Shown here: piece by piece, positions 24,245 through 36,100 of the stretch
Numbering within the stretch: position 1 is the first letter of the stretch
Layout of the letters: the number at the start of each line of letters is the position of its first letter
Origin: Allium sativum
Taxonomy: Eukaryota; Streptophyta; Magnoliopsida; Asparagales; Amaryllidaceae
DNA length: 64,000 bases
NCBI GenBank assembly: GCA_030737875.1
Contig: CM060924.1
Span: forward strand, 144,640,197-144,704,196
Direction: 5' to 3'
Notes under the pieces: generated by a model
Database searches by the model: none
What the model was told of the DNA's origin: nothing
What the model saw: the letters and a program-made list of their open reading frames with translations, nothing else
Translations under genes and position numbers: made by a program

Positions 24245-26840
24245 TGTAACAACCCACATTCTACGCATCAAGGATCGTAGAATATTTATTTCTTTTTCTA
24301 GGTAAGTCGTATGGTCGTGTACTTTTGGGAAACGACTAGTGGGGGTCATTTCCCATGTTCATGATTTTTGCCAATTTTTAAATGACCGTTTTGCCCCTAG
24401 TTGATCTTGTTTCGTCCATAACTTTTGACTGAAAAGGAATTTTGACCTGAAACCACTTCCAATTGCTCCGTATGATGGTTTCTTTTTCCGTAGAGTGGTC
24501 ATAATAGCCAAACGGACTTACCGTTTGGGAGATATGACTAAATTAAGGTTTAAAGGGTTATTTTCAGCTAATTGGGCTTAACCGGGTAATTAGCAGCTAG
24601 GCCCAAAGGGGGATTTCGAGATTAGTGGTACTTAGGGGCTGCCAGGGTTATGATTTCGGTTTTTACTTCATTTTCCAGCCGCCTAAGACATTCCTTCAAG
24701 TATAGCCATGGCCTCCACCTTCTAATTTCACTCCAAATCACCTCTAATCACTTTCTAATCAAAGATTAAGCAAAACTACATCAAACCAAAGGGGATTAGC
24801 ACCAAATCAGAGAGAGAGTTGCTGGAACACATAGAGATTGGATCTATATCGAAGGAGTTTCAGTTCTGAAAGTTTAATTGTGCCAAAGGTGAGTGATTTG
24901 CTTAGTTTTTTCACTAATTACGGCTAATTAGGGTAATTAGCGAAGATTAGAGAAATTATGGCTCAGAAAAATCTAGAAAAATTCCCAAAATTCTAAAACA
25001 TCATTTTATGCCTCTGATATGAATTTGGGTTAATTTGGACTAATTTTGTTAATCCCGGAATTTAGGGGATTAAGGGGTGATTAGTGTTAATTAGCGAAAT
25101 TAAGCGGGATAAAATTCTGGAAAAATATTCAGAAATTCATAAATATTGTTTTAGACCTTTGTTAGAAAATTTGGCTAATTTGGTTAAGTTTTACTAATCC
25201 TATCATTAGTTGTTCTTAAACATGCTTAAGGGGAAAATATGGATTTTTGGGTATGTTTGATCCGTTTTAACCTATCATATTGTTGTTTTGGTGTTTGTGG
25301 TTGATTATGCATGTTGCTATGACTGTATGAAATGCTTTGTGATTGATTTCAATAGTTAGAATGGTCGAAAACGTCGTCGAATGGTGTAAACACTTGCTGG
25401 AACAGTCTCAGAAAACAGTGCAGGATTCGGATCGGATCGGACATATGGCTCGGATCGGATATGTTGAACTAAGCAAAGAATCCGATCGGATCGGAACCCA
25501 ACACTTGGGGGAAAATGGCAAAAAGGAAGGCCACGCTAGCTGAACTGGGATCGGATCGGATCGAGGAGGACGGATCGGATCGAGGAGGACGGATCGGATC
25601 GAGGAGGACGAATCGGATCGAGAAGGATGGATCGGAGTGAAGGCATGAGGATGGATCGGATAGGAGCATGTGAAGGACGAGGGCACGGATCGGAACGGAG
25701 GCACGAGCCGGAGGGGAGATGACACCCGACCCGACCCGAGGTAAAGCACCCGAACCGAACCGATGGAGGACAACCGACCCGAACCGCACCAGGAGAAGAC
25801 CCGACCCGAACAGATGAAGGACACCCGACCCGAACCGATGGCTTGAGAAGGAACCCGACCCGACCCAGTATTGACCAATAACCCGAGATGCAAAGGTAGT
25901 CCAATATGGGAAGTTAGAGCTTAGGATCCAGTTGGGAACCAATGAGTTCACTTCATAGTTGGACTTTGCTGCGGGACGTGTGCTAAGGAGTTGTCGGTAT
26001 TCATAACTTTGGTTCACCACTGAGAGATGGATAGTGGGCTTGTAGTGATAGTTACACGGGATTGGATTCCACCATGCCCCAAAGTATTAGGTGACCAAAG
26101 TAGTGGATATCGTATGCTTTACGCACTGAGTGAGGGATGTGAGGATGATTGCTATGCTTGATTGTTTGACATCACTATGACATGCACACCCCCACCCCCG
26201 TTATCTTTACACCATTTGAAAGGGCACCTTAGAGTGTTGTACAGTATGTAGTGCTAACTCTTTGGTTGCAGGTCCAGGTTCAGGTATGATTGGATTATAC
26301 CTGTTATTATTCTGTTTAGATGCCTATCGCTCATACCAGACTTTATGTCTGACCCAGAGTTTTATGTCTCTTCTTATTACTCTGGGTGCTCACACGAGCA
26401 GACTAGAGATAGGTTAGGTGGATGCACGGGTAGCTGTACTGGAGACGAGCAGGAGGCTTCCACGTATGATATTTATGTATTATCTCCCTATGTTATCGAT
26501 GGTCACTGCTTGGGCATTAGTAGTGTACCTTTTCCTTTCTTTTGTTTAGAGACAGTATTTTTGAAGTTGTAATAAGGATGTTGGATCATAAGCTGTATTT
26601 TGGATTTCCGCTGCCATGTTAGACATGATTTAGTTTTTCAGTTTATGCACTGTCTCGCCTGTTTTATGTCAAAGTTATGTGATTATTATATTTTATTCCA
26701 TGCGCTGTGAGACGTTCTACAGGTTCTGTGTTAGTTCTTCACCTTCTTTCTTTCCTTCCGACGACCGTTCCGTGCTAGTTAGACATGTGTACAACGCACT
26801 TTCGGAGGAAATGTCGGCTAGTATAGGGCGGGTCGTTACA
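24245..26840 (+). mobile_element. 5' LTR of B2
   Basis: It is related to the B1 LTR over most of its length. It has a GC-rich repeat zone (25429-25880), candidate splice donor (24888/24889) and acceptor (26271), and the three-hairpin cassette (26337-26400). Frames such as 25408-25893 and 25469-26020 are read through the repeats and are not genes. Confidence 0.95.
25545..25625. repeat. Tandem repeat in the B2 LTR
   Basis: Three copies of ggatcggatcgaggaggac plus a degenerate fourth. The copy in the other LTR is near 31845-31925. Imperfect cccgacccgaaccg repeats follow to about 25870. Confidence 0.9.
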
Positions 26841-26842
26841 TT

Positions 26843-26854
26843 TGGTATCTGAGC
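26843..26854 (+). promoter_or_regulatory. Primer binding site of B2 (one mismatch)
   Basis: tggtatctgagc differs from the initiator Met tRNA complement at one base and lies two bases after the LTR end. Confidence 0.88.
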
Positions 26855-27066
26855 TCTAGGTTGCGTAGTTAACCTGGGGAAAGTCATCAGGGAGAGATAT
26901 TATACGTATATGAGAGCGCGTATTTGTGATTATTTTGATTTTTCAAAACTGGTTTTCAAAGCTATATAGATATATATATATACTATTAGTATATCTAAGG
27001 ATGAAGTCGCACTGCACTGACACCACAAAGAAGATAGTTAATCGTTTTCTCTGTACAGATTGAACG

Positions 27067-28134
27067 ATGAGCCGATACATGAGGGGTACTGGTAGAGGAG
27101 ACAATAATGGGAATGCTGCTGAGATGAGGACGATGTTTACTGACCTCATGAGAGAGATGCTTAGGGATGTTCAGAGGGCAGCTCCTAATGTTGCTAACGG
27201 TGGTGGTGCAGCAGTGCAGGCGCCTAGGGCCGATTTCGCCAAGCTTAACAAGGATTATACTAGTCTTGGTGGGAAGCCGTTCCACGGAACGGAGTCGGCT
27301 ACGGTTGTTCAGGATTGGTTAGATAGCTGTGAGCGTATCTTCGAAGACTTGGGTATTGAAGATGCCATGAAGAGGAAGCTAGCATCCCGCCAGCTTCAAG
27401 GACGAGCAATGAATTGGTGGAATGCTATTAAGGCAGCAACTCTAGAGGATCAAATTACATGGGATCAGTTTAAGGCTCGTTTTTGCGATAAGTTTATACC
27501 AGCTGCTCAGAAGTCAGAATTGTTTAGAAAATTTCTGGAGCTTAAGAAGAACGGAAGGGCAGTTTCAGAGTATGTTGCTGAGTTCGATACTTTATCGAAA
27601 TATGGGTTATCTCTTATCGACACTGCCGAGAAGAAGAACGAGAAGTTCATAACTGGTTTAGATGGGTACTTGGGGGAAAGGCTTATAAACCACATCGATG
27701 AGACGTTTGAATCGATTGTAGGAAAGGCATTAAGGTCAGAAAGTCTTTACCCTAAGCCTAAGACTGAGGTCGCTAATGCATCTGCAAAGGAGCCAAAGCC
27801 GCAAGCAGGCGGCGGAGGCAAGAATAAATCCCAGACTAAGAGGAAACAAGACCAAACCATGGATGGTCAGAGTAAGAAGAATAAGAAAGATGGCGAGTGC
27901 TTTAGCTGTGGCAAGAAGGGCCACTATGCCAGAGATTGTCGAGAAAAGCCCGGGGAAAGGAAGTGCTTTAATTGCGGCCAAGCGGGACATCACAAGAATG
28001 AATGTCCACAATCTCCTAGGGAGAAGCAGATCGTGAAAGCATATGCTATCAACGCTATTCCTTCTTCGTCGAATGCCCCAACTGCGGCGCAGAAGGAAAA
28101 AGGTGTCGTTATTCGAGGTATGCTTTCTATTTAA
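27067..28134 (+). CDS. B2 gag protein, intact
   Basis: The 355-residue frame begins MSRYMRGTGRG and is collinear with the first 350 residues of B1 gag-pol at high identity. It holds the capsid domain (about 55-225), a basic linker (240-275) and two intact CX2CX4HX4C zinc knuckles at 278-291 and 300-313, which bind the element's RNA. It ends at a TAA where B1 has a tyrosine codon (GMLSI stop, against [10 protein letters not shown]), just before the protease. Every other part of B2 pol is broken or missing, so an intact gag is notable. It could make particles, or interfere with or ride on B1-type elements. Confidence 0.92.
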   Translation: MSRYMRGTGRGDNNGNAAEMRTMFTDLMREMLRDVQRAAPNVANGGGAAVQAPRADFAKLNKDYTSLGGKPFHGTESATVVQDWLDSCERIFEDLGIEDAMKRKLASRQLQGRAMNWWNAIKAATLEDQITWDQFKARFCDKFIPAAQKSELFRKFLELKKNGRAVSEYVAEFDTLSKYGLSLIDTAEKKNEKFITGLDGYLGERLINHIDETFESIVGKALRSESLYPKPKTEVANASAKEPKPQAGGGGKNKSQTKRKQDQTMDGQSKKNKKDGECFSCGKKGHYARDCREKPGERKCFNCGQAGHHKNECPQSPREKQIVKAYAINAIPSSSNAPTAAQKEKGVVIRGMLSI

Positions 28135-28350
28135 GATGTTTCTGTTCGAGTTTTTTTTTAATAACAAGGTTTCCCATTCCTTCGTACCTAGTGACCTGGT
28201 AGATAGGTTGGAATTGGAACCCGAGATAGTCGATAGACCTTTAGTAGTGACAAACCCGATAGGTGGTTTGACTAGCCTTTGTAGGATTTGTCGTAATTTG
28301 GTCTTATCGAGTCATGGATGTATGTTTGCTGTGATTGCTTTATTTTGAGC
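28135..28350 (+). pseudogene. B2 protease remnant
   Basis: After the gag stop a decayed protease can be followed: the DTGA region is lost, then the block carrying [16 protein letters not shown] and [10 protein letters not shown] matches B1 residues 373-420. Frameshifts and stops make it non-functional. Confidence 0.85.
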
Positions 28351-30040
28351 TTTACTAGGTTTGGCTTGATTTTGGGAGCTGATTAACTCCAAAAGTATAG
28401 AGTGAGAGTAGATTGTGAAGAGCCTTTGATGACCGTTAGAGTGGATGATAGATGAAGGGTGGTATTGGATCGCCTACCTTATGATGAAAATGATAACGGG
28501 AGTTAGAGAAGCAAATGTACATTGGATGTACAGTAGTTGGTCAGGACTTGGTCATGCGGTCGATGATAATTTCAAGTAAGATTGGCAAGGATAGCCAAAG
28601 TCAGTTATGGATGCTTGAGTGTTTGTATGTTTTGCTCATGTCATCTCACGTAGATCATCTGAACTCGGAGGAGATGTTCCTTGGGTGCTTGTCTGATATT
28701 GGTTTAGGCCTTTGGGACTTGTGCTCGGGGAATGTCGAGGTCGACTAGGATGGTCTGCATGAGAGATAGGTAGTTGTTGCGATTTTCATTGGATGATATC
28801 TTGGTTTACTCGAAGAGTGATGGGCAGTTGTGACAGGATAAGACTATTCGATGGTATGGACTGCCCCGAGTTAGACTCGATAGGGTTATGAGATGACTCG
28901 AGTGGGACTCAAGAAAGATGCAATGTAATGAATCGTTTAGGACCATATGTTAATGTTCTTTTTGAAAGAATAGGATGTGTTCGTTGGTCCAGGAAGGTGC
29001 AACGAAGGTTAGGACGATTCAAGTTGGACTTGAACTCGTAAAATAAAATAGATGTTCGATTGATCTTAGAGATGCAACGAATAGGGAGACGACTCACGGT
29101 GGACTAGAGTTTGTAGGTAATGGATACTCAAGACTGGGTCTGAGTTATAGGTAATAGATTGACTCGAGTTGGACTCGAGGAGGCTGGAAGGAATTGGATT
29201 GGATCGAGTTAGACTCGAGAGGGCAGCAGGATAATAGATAGGCTTGGGTGGGACTCGAATGTTTCAGGCGGACTAAAAGCAGGGGTATCTGGGGACGCCT
29301 GTTACCTTGGATCCGTTGGACGTGATCTAGTTATCCTTGGAGGATAAACGTGTGTTGGACGTACGGTAGTCCGTTTGGAGGCTGGGCTTCCATTAGTTAT
29401 TGATGTTGGTTGGACCAGACATATAGGTGTTGATGTATTCAAGGATTTAGCAGGTGATAGATAGGATTTGTTTGATGGATGCTATGGTTTCTATGTTTGT
29501 TCCTACCTTTCTTCTCTTGATTAGACTATCACCTGTAAGGATCCTGTTAAATGGAAATAGGATAGGTTTGTTGATCATAGCGAGATGATGGGTGTATGAT
29601 ACTTTACGTTAGACTTGAAGTATGTTTGGGCATTGTGGAACGTCCGTTGATCTTGGAGATTCCGCGGATATAGGAGATTCAAGTTGGACTTGGACTCATA
29701 GGTAGGGTACCTAGATTCATTGGATGAGTCTAGTTCACCTTTAGAAGGTGAATGTACGTTGGACGTGTGGTACAGATATGAGTAAGGTACCTAGATTCAT
29801 TAGATGAGTCTAGTTCACCTTTAGAAGGTGAATGTACGTTAGACGTACAGTACGGATATAGATGTAGTGCCTAGGGTCATTGGATGGATCTAGTTTGCCT
29901 CTAAGAGGTGAATATACATTGGACGTGCAGTATGGATGTAGGCATGATTCGGGTTAGACTTGAAAGGACATTTGGAATGTAGTTGGTAATTTGACGTATA
30001 TGGTTGGATTACCTAAGAAGATGACAGTACGGACGGATGT
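28351..30040 (+). other. Non-homologous filler replacing most of pol in B2
   Basis: About 1.7 kb where RT and most of RNase H should be. I find no pol similarity. The sequence is built from short repeats with ctcgag palindromes (28860-29260) and an 80-bp tandem array (29695-29940). The frame at 28515-28748 has no recognisable family. Its origin is unknown. Confidence 0.6.
29695..29940. repeat. Tandem array of about 80-bp units with internal hairpins
   Basis: Three adjacent copies and a weaker fourth near 29310-29370. Each carries a core such as ttcacctttagaaggtgaa, a perfect inverted repeat with an 8-bp stem and 3-base loop, followed by a ttggacgt(g)-type motif. Confidence 0.85.
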
Positions 30041-30350
30041 CGTAGTACCGGACTAGGTGCGGTAGCTGATGCATTGGGTAGGAGACATGCCAGTTTAGAG
30101 GCCATGTTTCTGGAATGGAAGCTACTAGAGTATATCATGGGGCATGACTTCGGACCTAAGTGTGAATTAGATTCAGAAACGCTAGTAAGCTTGACGATTA
30201 GATCGATCTGGATTGAGTGGAACAGTTCCAGTCAGAGGAACGATCCTAACCTATTGGAAATCGCCTCTAGGATAAAGATGGGAATCGATGGCGAGAGGAC
30301 GACTGTACTTGGGAAGTAGAGGATGACATAAGAAGGTCGTATTTGAAGCT
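30041..30350 (+). pseudogene. B2 pol tail: RNase H end fused by deletion to chromodomain end
   Basis: The frame reads ALGRRHASLEAMFLEWK through SSQRNDPNLLEI, matching B1 residues about 932-995. Then, after a one-base frame change, it reads DDCTWEVEDDIRRSYLKLF, matching the last 20 residues of the B1 chromodomain. Integrase has been deleted between them. It is non-functional. Confidence 0.88.
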
Positions 30351-30518
30351 CTTTGTCTGGTATGATCTTAGCGGCGATGATTCTTCCTTTGTTAGAAAAC
30401 CGCATGCTAGGATATGCTTGTTGTACTATCATGTATGTTTGATTGTTTGAAATTGGTTGATAGGCATGCGGGACCCATTGTTGTTTCTTAGTTAAGGAAT
30501 TTCGGGGGCGAAATTTCT

Positions 30519-30542
30519 TAAGGGGGGGGGGGGGGGGGAGAA
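30519..30542 (+). promoter_or_regulatory. Polypurine tract of B2 with a 17-G run
   Basis: The tract contains 17 consecutive G (30522-30538) followed by agaa and the LTR. Other families here have runs of 5-8. The inverted repeat aatttc/gaaatt (30498-30515) lies upstream. Confidence 0.9.
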
Positions 30543-33135
30543 TGTAACAATCCACATTCTACGCATCTAGAATCGTAGAATATTTATTTCTTTTTCTAGG
30601 TAAGTCGTATGGTCGTGTACTTTTGGGAAACGACTAGTGGGGGTCATTTCCCATGTTCATGATTTTTGCCAATTTTTAAATGACCGTTTTGCCCCTAGTT
30701 GATCTTGTTTCGTCCATAACTTTTGACTGAAAAGGAATTTTGACCTGAAACCACTTCCAGTAGCTCCGGATGATGGTTTCTCTTTCCGTAGAGTGGTCAT
30801 AATAGCCAAACGGACTTATCGTTTGGGAGATATGACTAAATTAAGGTTTAAAGGGTTATTTTCAGCTAATTGGGCTTAACCGGTTAATTAGCAGCTAGGC
30901 CCAAAGGGGGATTTCGAGATTAGTGGTACTTAGGGGCTGCCAGGGTTATGATTTCGGTTTTTACTTCATTTTCCAGCCGCCTAAGACATTCCTTCAAGTA
31001 TAGCCATGGCCTCCACCTTCTAATTTCACTCCAAATCACCTCTAATCACTTTCTAATCAATGATTAAGCAAAACTACATCAAACCAAAGGGGATTAGCAC
31101 CAAATCAGAGAGAGTTGCTGGAACACATAGAGATTAGATCTATATCAAAGGAGTTTCAGTTCTGAAAGTTTAATTGTGCCAAAGGTGAGTGATTTGCTTA
31201 GTTTTTTCACTAATTACGGCTAATTAGGGTAATTAGCGAAGATTAGCGAAATTATGGCTCAGAAAAATCTAGAAAAATTCCCAAAATTCTAAAACATCAT
31301 TTTATGCCTCTGATATGAATTTGGGTTAATTTGGACTAATTTTGTTGATCCCGGAATTTAGGGGATTAAGGGGTGATTAGTGTTAATTAGCGAAATTAAG
31401 CGTGATAAAATTCTGGAAAAATATTCAGAAATTCATAAATATTGTTTTAGACCTCTGTTAGAAAATTTGGCTAATTTGGTTAAGTTTTACTAATCCTATC
31501 ATTAGTTGTTCTTAAACATGCTTAAGGGGAAAATATGGATTTTTGGGTATGTTTGATCCATTTTAACCTATCATATTGTTGTTTTGGTGTTTGTGGTTGA
31601 TTATGCATGTCGCTATGACTGTATGAAATGCTTTGTGATTGATTTTAATAGTTAGAATGGTCGAAAACGTCGTCGAATGGCGTAAACACTTGCTGGAACA
31701 GTCTCAGAAAACAGCGCAGGATTCGGATCGGATCGGACATAGGGCTCGGATCGGATATGTTGAACTGAACAAAGAATCCGATCGGATCGGAACCCAACAC
31801 TTGGGGGAAAATGGCAAAAAGGAAGGCCACGCTAGCTGAACTGGGATCGGATCGGATCGAGGAGGACGGATCGGATCGAGGAGGACGGATCGGATCGAGG
31901 AGGACGAATCGAATCGAGAAGGACGGATCGGAGTGAAGGCATGAGGATGGATCGGATAGGAGCATGTGAAGGACGAGGGCACGGATCGGAACGGAGGCAC
32001 GAGCCGGAGGGGAGATGACACCCGACCCGACCCGAGGTAAAGCACCCGAACCGAACCGATGGAGGACAACCGACCCGAACTGCACCAGGAGAAGACCCGA
32101 CCGAACAGATGAAGGACACCCGACCCGAACCGATGGCTTGAGAAGGAACCCGACCCGACCCAGTATTGACCAATAACCCGAGATGCAAAGGTAGTCCAAT
32201 ATGGGAAGTTAGAGCTTAGGATCCAGTTGGGAACCAATGAGTTCACTTCATAGTTGGACTTTGCTGCGGGACGTGTGCTAAGGAGTTGTCGGTATTCATA
32301 ACTTTGGTTCACCACTGAGAGATGGATAGTGGGCTTGTAGTGATAGTTACACAGGATTGGATTCCGCCATGGCCCAAAGTATTAGGTGACCAAAGTAGTG
32401 GATATTGTATGCTTTACGCACTGAGTGAGGGATGTGAGGATGATTGCTATGCTTGATTGTTTGACATCACTATGACATGCACACCCCCACCCCCGTTATC
32501 TTTACACCATTTGAAAGGGCACCTTAGAGTGTTGTACAGTATGTAGTGCTAACTCTTTGGTTGCAGGTCCAGGTTCAGGTATGATTGGATTATACCTGTT
32601 ATTATTCTGTTTAGATGCTTCTCGCTCATACCAGACTTTATGTCTGACCCAGAGTTTTATGTCTCTTCTTATTACTCTGGGTGCTCACACGAGCAGACTA
32701 GAGATAGGTTAGGTGGATGCACGGGTAGCTGTACTGGAGACGAGCAGGAGGCTTCCACGTGTGATATTTATGTATTATCTCCCTATGTTATCGATGGTCA
32801 CTGCTTGGGCATTAGTAGTGTACCTTTTCCTTTCTTTTGTTTAGAGACAGTATTTTTGAAGTTGTAATAAGGATGTTGGATCATAAGCTCTATTTTGGAT
32901 TTCCGCTGCCATGTTAGACATGATTTAGTTTTTCAGTTTATGCACTGTCTCGCCTGTTTTATGTCAAAGTTATGTGATTATTATATTTTATTCCATGCGT
33001 TGTGAGACGTTCTACAGGTTCTGTGTTAGTTCTTCACCTTCTTTCTTTCCTTCCGACGACCGTTCCGTGCTAGTTAGACATGTGTACAGCGCACTTTCGG
33101 AGGAGATGTCGGCTAGTATAGGGCGGGTCGTTACA
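30543..33135 (+). mobile_element. 3' LTR of B2
   Basis: This is the partner of 24245-26840 with the same repeats, splice-like sites (31184/31185 and 32566) and hairpins. It ends gggtcgttaca and is followed by A gag coding sequence. Confidence 0.95.
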
Positions 33136-36100
33136 CTCAGTGGTGAGAATTCCAATAAGAGGAAATTTAACCCAAACTGGAACAACAAGGGGCAACCAAA
33201 AATGGGGGAGAAAGCCAAGGAGCTATTCTAAAATATAGAATGCCACAACCGCCATCAGAAGGGTCATATTGCTAAGTTCTGCACAAAACCAGCAGCGAAA
33301 AAGCCACAACAAACTCAGCAGCAACAACAACCTCAACAACAACAGCAGAAACAACAACAAGGCCCTGGTAATGCAATGGTTATGAAGACTTTATGTTTCA
33401 ACTGCCATCAGCCTGGACACCTGGTTAAGGACTGTCCACTCATGAAAAAGGCAAAGCAACCAAAGGTGTATGCTATTAAAAGTGAACCATCAACTTCCCA
33501 GGATGTGAAAGGGAACGGAGTTCTCGAAGGTACTTTTGATTTAAATGGAATTAATGTTCATGTTTTATTTGACACCGGCGCCTCGCATAGTTTCATATCT
33601 TCTGGAACGATAGGAAAATTGCATTTTATTCGAAAGATTACCCCGAATCCGATTTGCGTATCTAATCCTATTGGCGGAAAAACTGAACTAAAAATGTATT
33701 GCGATAATGTGGCACTCTCGTACCTTTCACATTCCTTCCTTTTTGATTTCTACGTTTTGGATTTCAAAGGATTTAATTTTATACTTGGGATAGACTGGTT
33801 GAGTAAATTCAAAGCTAAGATTAAATGCGACAAAGAAATCGTAACTTTGATAACCAATATCGGGAGCAAAGCTAGGATACCGTGTGGAAAACACGGTATT
33901 CATATGTGTAGTTTCTTGTATGCTTTGGAAGCACCACAAGAAAATGTGGAGACGTTAGAACTAGTCAGAGATTTCTCTAACATATTTGAAGAAGTTAAAA
34001 GTTTATCCCCACATCGCGAGATAGAGTTCCAAATCGATCTAATTCCAGGAGCCAGACCGATAGTTCAACCAAAAAGACGAATGGCACCAAAGGAAGTTAT
34101 GGAACTCGAAAAGCAAACTCAAGATTTGTTGGCCAGAGGATTGATCAAGCCAAGCTTTTCAAGCTGGGGTTCAGCAGTAGTTTTTATGGTTAGATCTAAT
34201 GGATCACTAAGATTATGCGTTGACTATAGAGAGTTAAATAAAGTGACCATCAAAAATAAGTATCCTTTGCCGCGAATTGACGATCTCTTTGAGCAGTTGA
34301 ATGGAGCCACGGTATTTTCTCAAATGGACCTAGCAACAGGTTTTCACCAGTTAAGAATTGTCGAAGATAGTATTCCTTTAACTACTTTCAGAGGCCCGAA
34401 TTTCTTTTATGAATGGTTAGTTATGCCATTCGGATTAACCAACGCACCTGCGTACTTTGTTGACTTGATGAACTGTGTCTTTAGAAAGATTCTGAACAAA
34501 TTCATCCTAGTTTTTATTGACGATGTCTTAATCTTTTCAAAGACAGAAGAAGAGCACCGATATCATCTTAAAGTGGTATTGGAGACTCTAAGGACGAATG
34601 TATTGAAGGAGAAGTTTTCTAAATGTCATTTCTAGTAATCTGAAGTTAGATTCTTGGGCCACATTGTAAATGGAGATGGTATCTCTGTAGACCCAATCAA
34701 AGTAGAAGCAGTACAACAACGGAAGCAACCCAGAACATCGACAGAGGTTCGTAGTTTCTTGGGATTAGCATGATATTACATGAGATTTATCCAAGATTAT
34801 TCTAAGATATCTTCTCATCTGACTAAGCTGACTAAGAAGAGTGAGAAATTCATATGGACTCCAAAATGTGAAGAATCATTCAAGACGTTAAAGAAGAAAC
34901 AGACAGAGGCACCGTTCTAGCTGTTCCCGATGGGAAAAGTTGTTTTGGGGTTTATACTGATGCTTGTGGAGTTTGACTTGGTGTAGTACTAATGCAGAAT
35001 GGACGTGTGATTGCGTATGCTAGTAGACAACTGAAGATTCATGAGAAAAATTACGCTACACACGATCTAGAGTAATTGGCAGTTGTTTTTGCATTAAAAA
35101 TGTGGAGACACTACATGTTAAGAGAGAAGTTTGAGCTTTTCACAGATCACAAACCACTCAAATATCTATTTACCCAAAAAGATCTCAATCTGAGGCAACA
35201 AAGGTGGTTGAAATTCCTTGCATCGTATGATCTGGATATTATCTATACGCTAGGAAAAGCAAATGTCGTAGCAGACGCTCTACGTAGAAATGCAATCTTA
35301 TCTCTTCTAGAAGCTACTCCAGCACTTCAAGGAAGAATAATGGCAAATCAACGGAGAGATGAAAATCTGGAGAAGTTAATTCAAGGAGTTATAAGATGAG
35401 GGGAGTCAGATTTTGAAGTGGATGGCCAAGGTATTCTCAGAATTAATGGGAGACTATGCGTTCCTGATGTTGACGGGCTAAGGCAAGAAGTTTTGGTAGA
35501 ATGCCATAAATTACAGCTAGGTATTCATCCAGGAGTGCACAAAATGTATAGAGATATGAGACAAGTATTTTGGATGCCCGGGATAAAGAGAGATATTTTG
35601 ACTTATATAAATCAGTGTCTGTGTTGCCAGCAAATAAAAGGTGATCATCAGAAAGCGGCAAGATTACTGAAACCTTTGGAGATTCCCAAATGGAAGTGGG
35701 AAATGATATCAACGGATTTCATCGATGGTTTACCCAAGACTAAAAGGGGATATGACGGAGGTTGGGTTATAGTAGATCGACTGACGAAGAGTGCGCATTT
35801 CATTCCGGTGAAACCAACTCAGACTGCAGCTTTGTTAGCCGAGACTTTTATAAGGGAGATTGTACGATTACATGGAGTCCCAGTAAGTATTATAAGTGAT
35901 AGACATCCCATTTTTACCAGTAAATTCTGGGAAGCACTCCAAATAACTTTGGGGACTAAGATGAATTTATGTACCGCTTACCATTCCCAAATAGACGGCC
36001 AAACAGAAAGGGTGAACATGATATTGGAAGACCTGTTAAGAGCGTGTATTCTTGACTTTGGGGGATCATGGGTGGATCACCTACATTTATTTGAATTCTC

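Larger units (their letters stand above)
24245..33135 (+). mobile_element. B2: B-family LTR retrotransposon with gag only, nested in element A gag
   Basis: LTRs are 2596 bp (24245-26840) and 2593 bp (30543-33135), beginning tgtaac and ending gggtcgttaca. By eye they differ at 35-45 positions (about 1.5 percent), suggesting an insertion of roughly half a million years. The left flank is accca and the right flank reads ctcag. A clean duplication is recovered (actca, in frame with A gag) only if one a was lost at the right junction. The 3.7-kb internal region has an intact gag but almost no pol. Confidence 0.95.

Noticed and set aside
25408..26020. Frames of 120-180 codons on the minus strand in the B2 LTR (also 31645-32315)
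   Set aside because: They are read antisense through gatcgg and cccgac repeats in several frames at once, which marks repeat artefacts.
28515..29097. Small frames in the B2 filler as captured genes
   Set aside because: Short, without motifs, in a repeat-built region.
29695..29940. CRISPR-like repeat array
   Set aside because: Units are contiguous and diverged, without unique spacers, in plant DNA.
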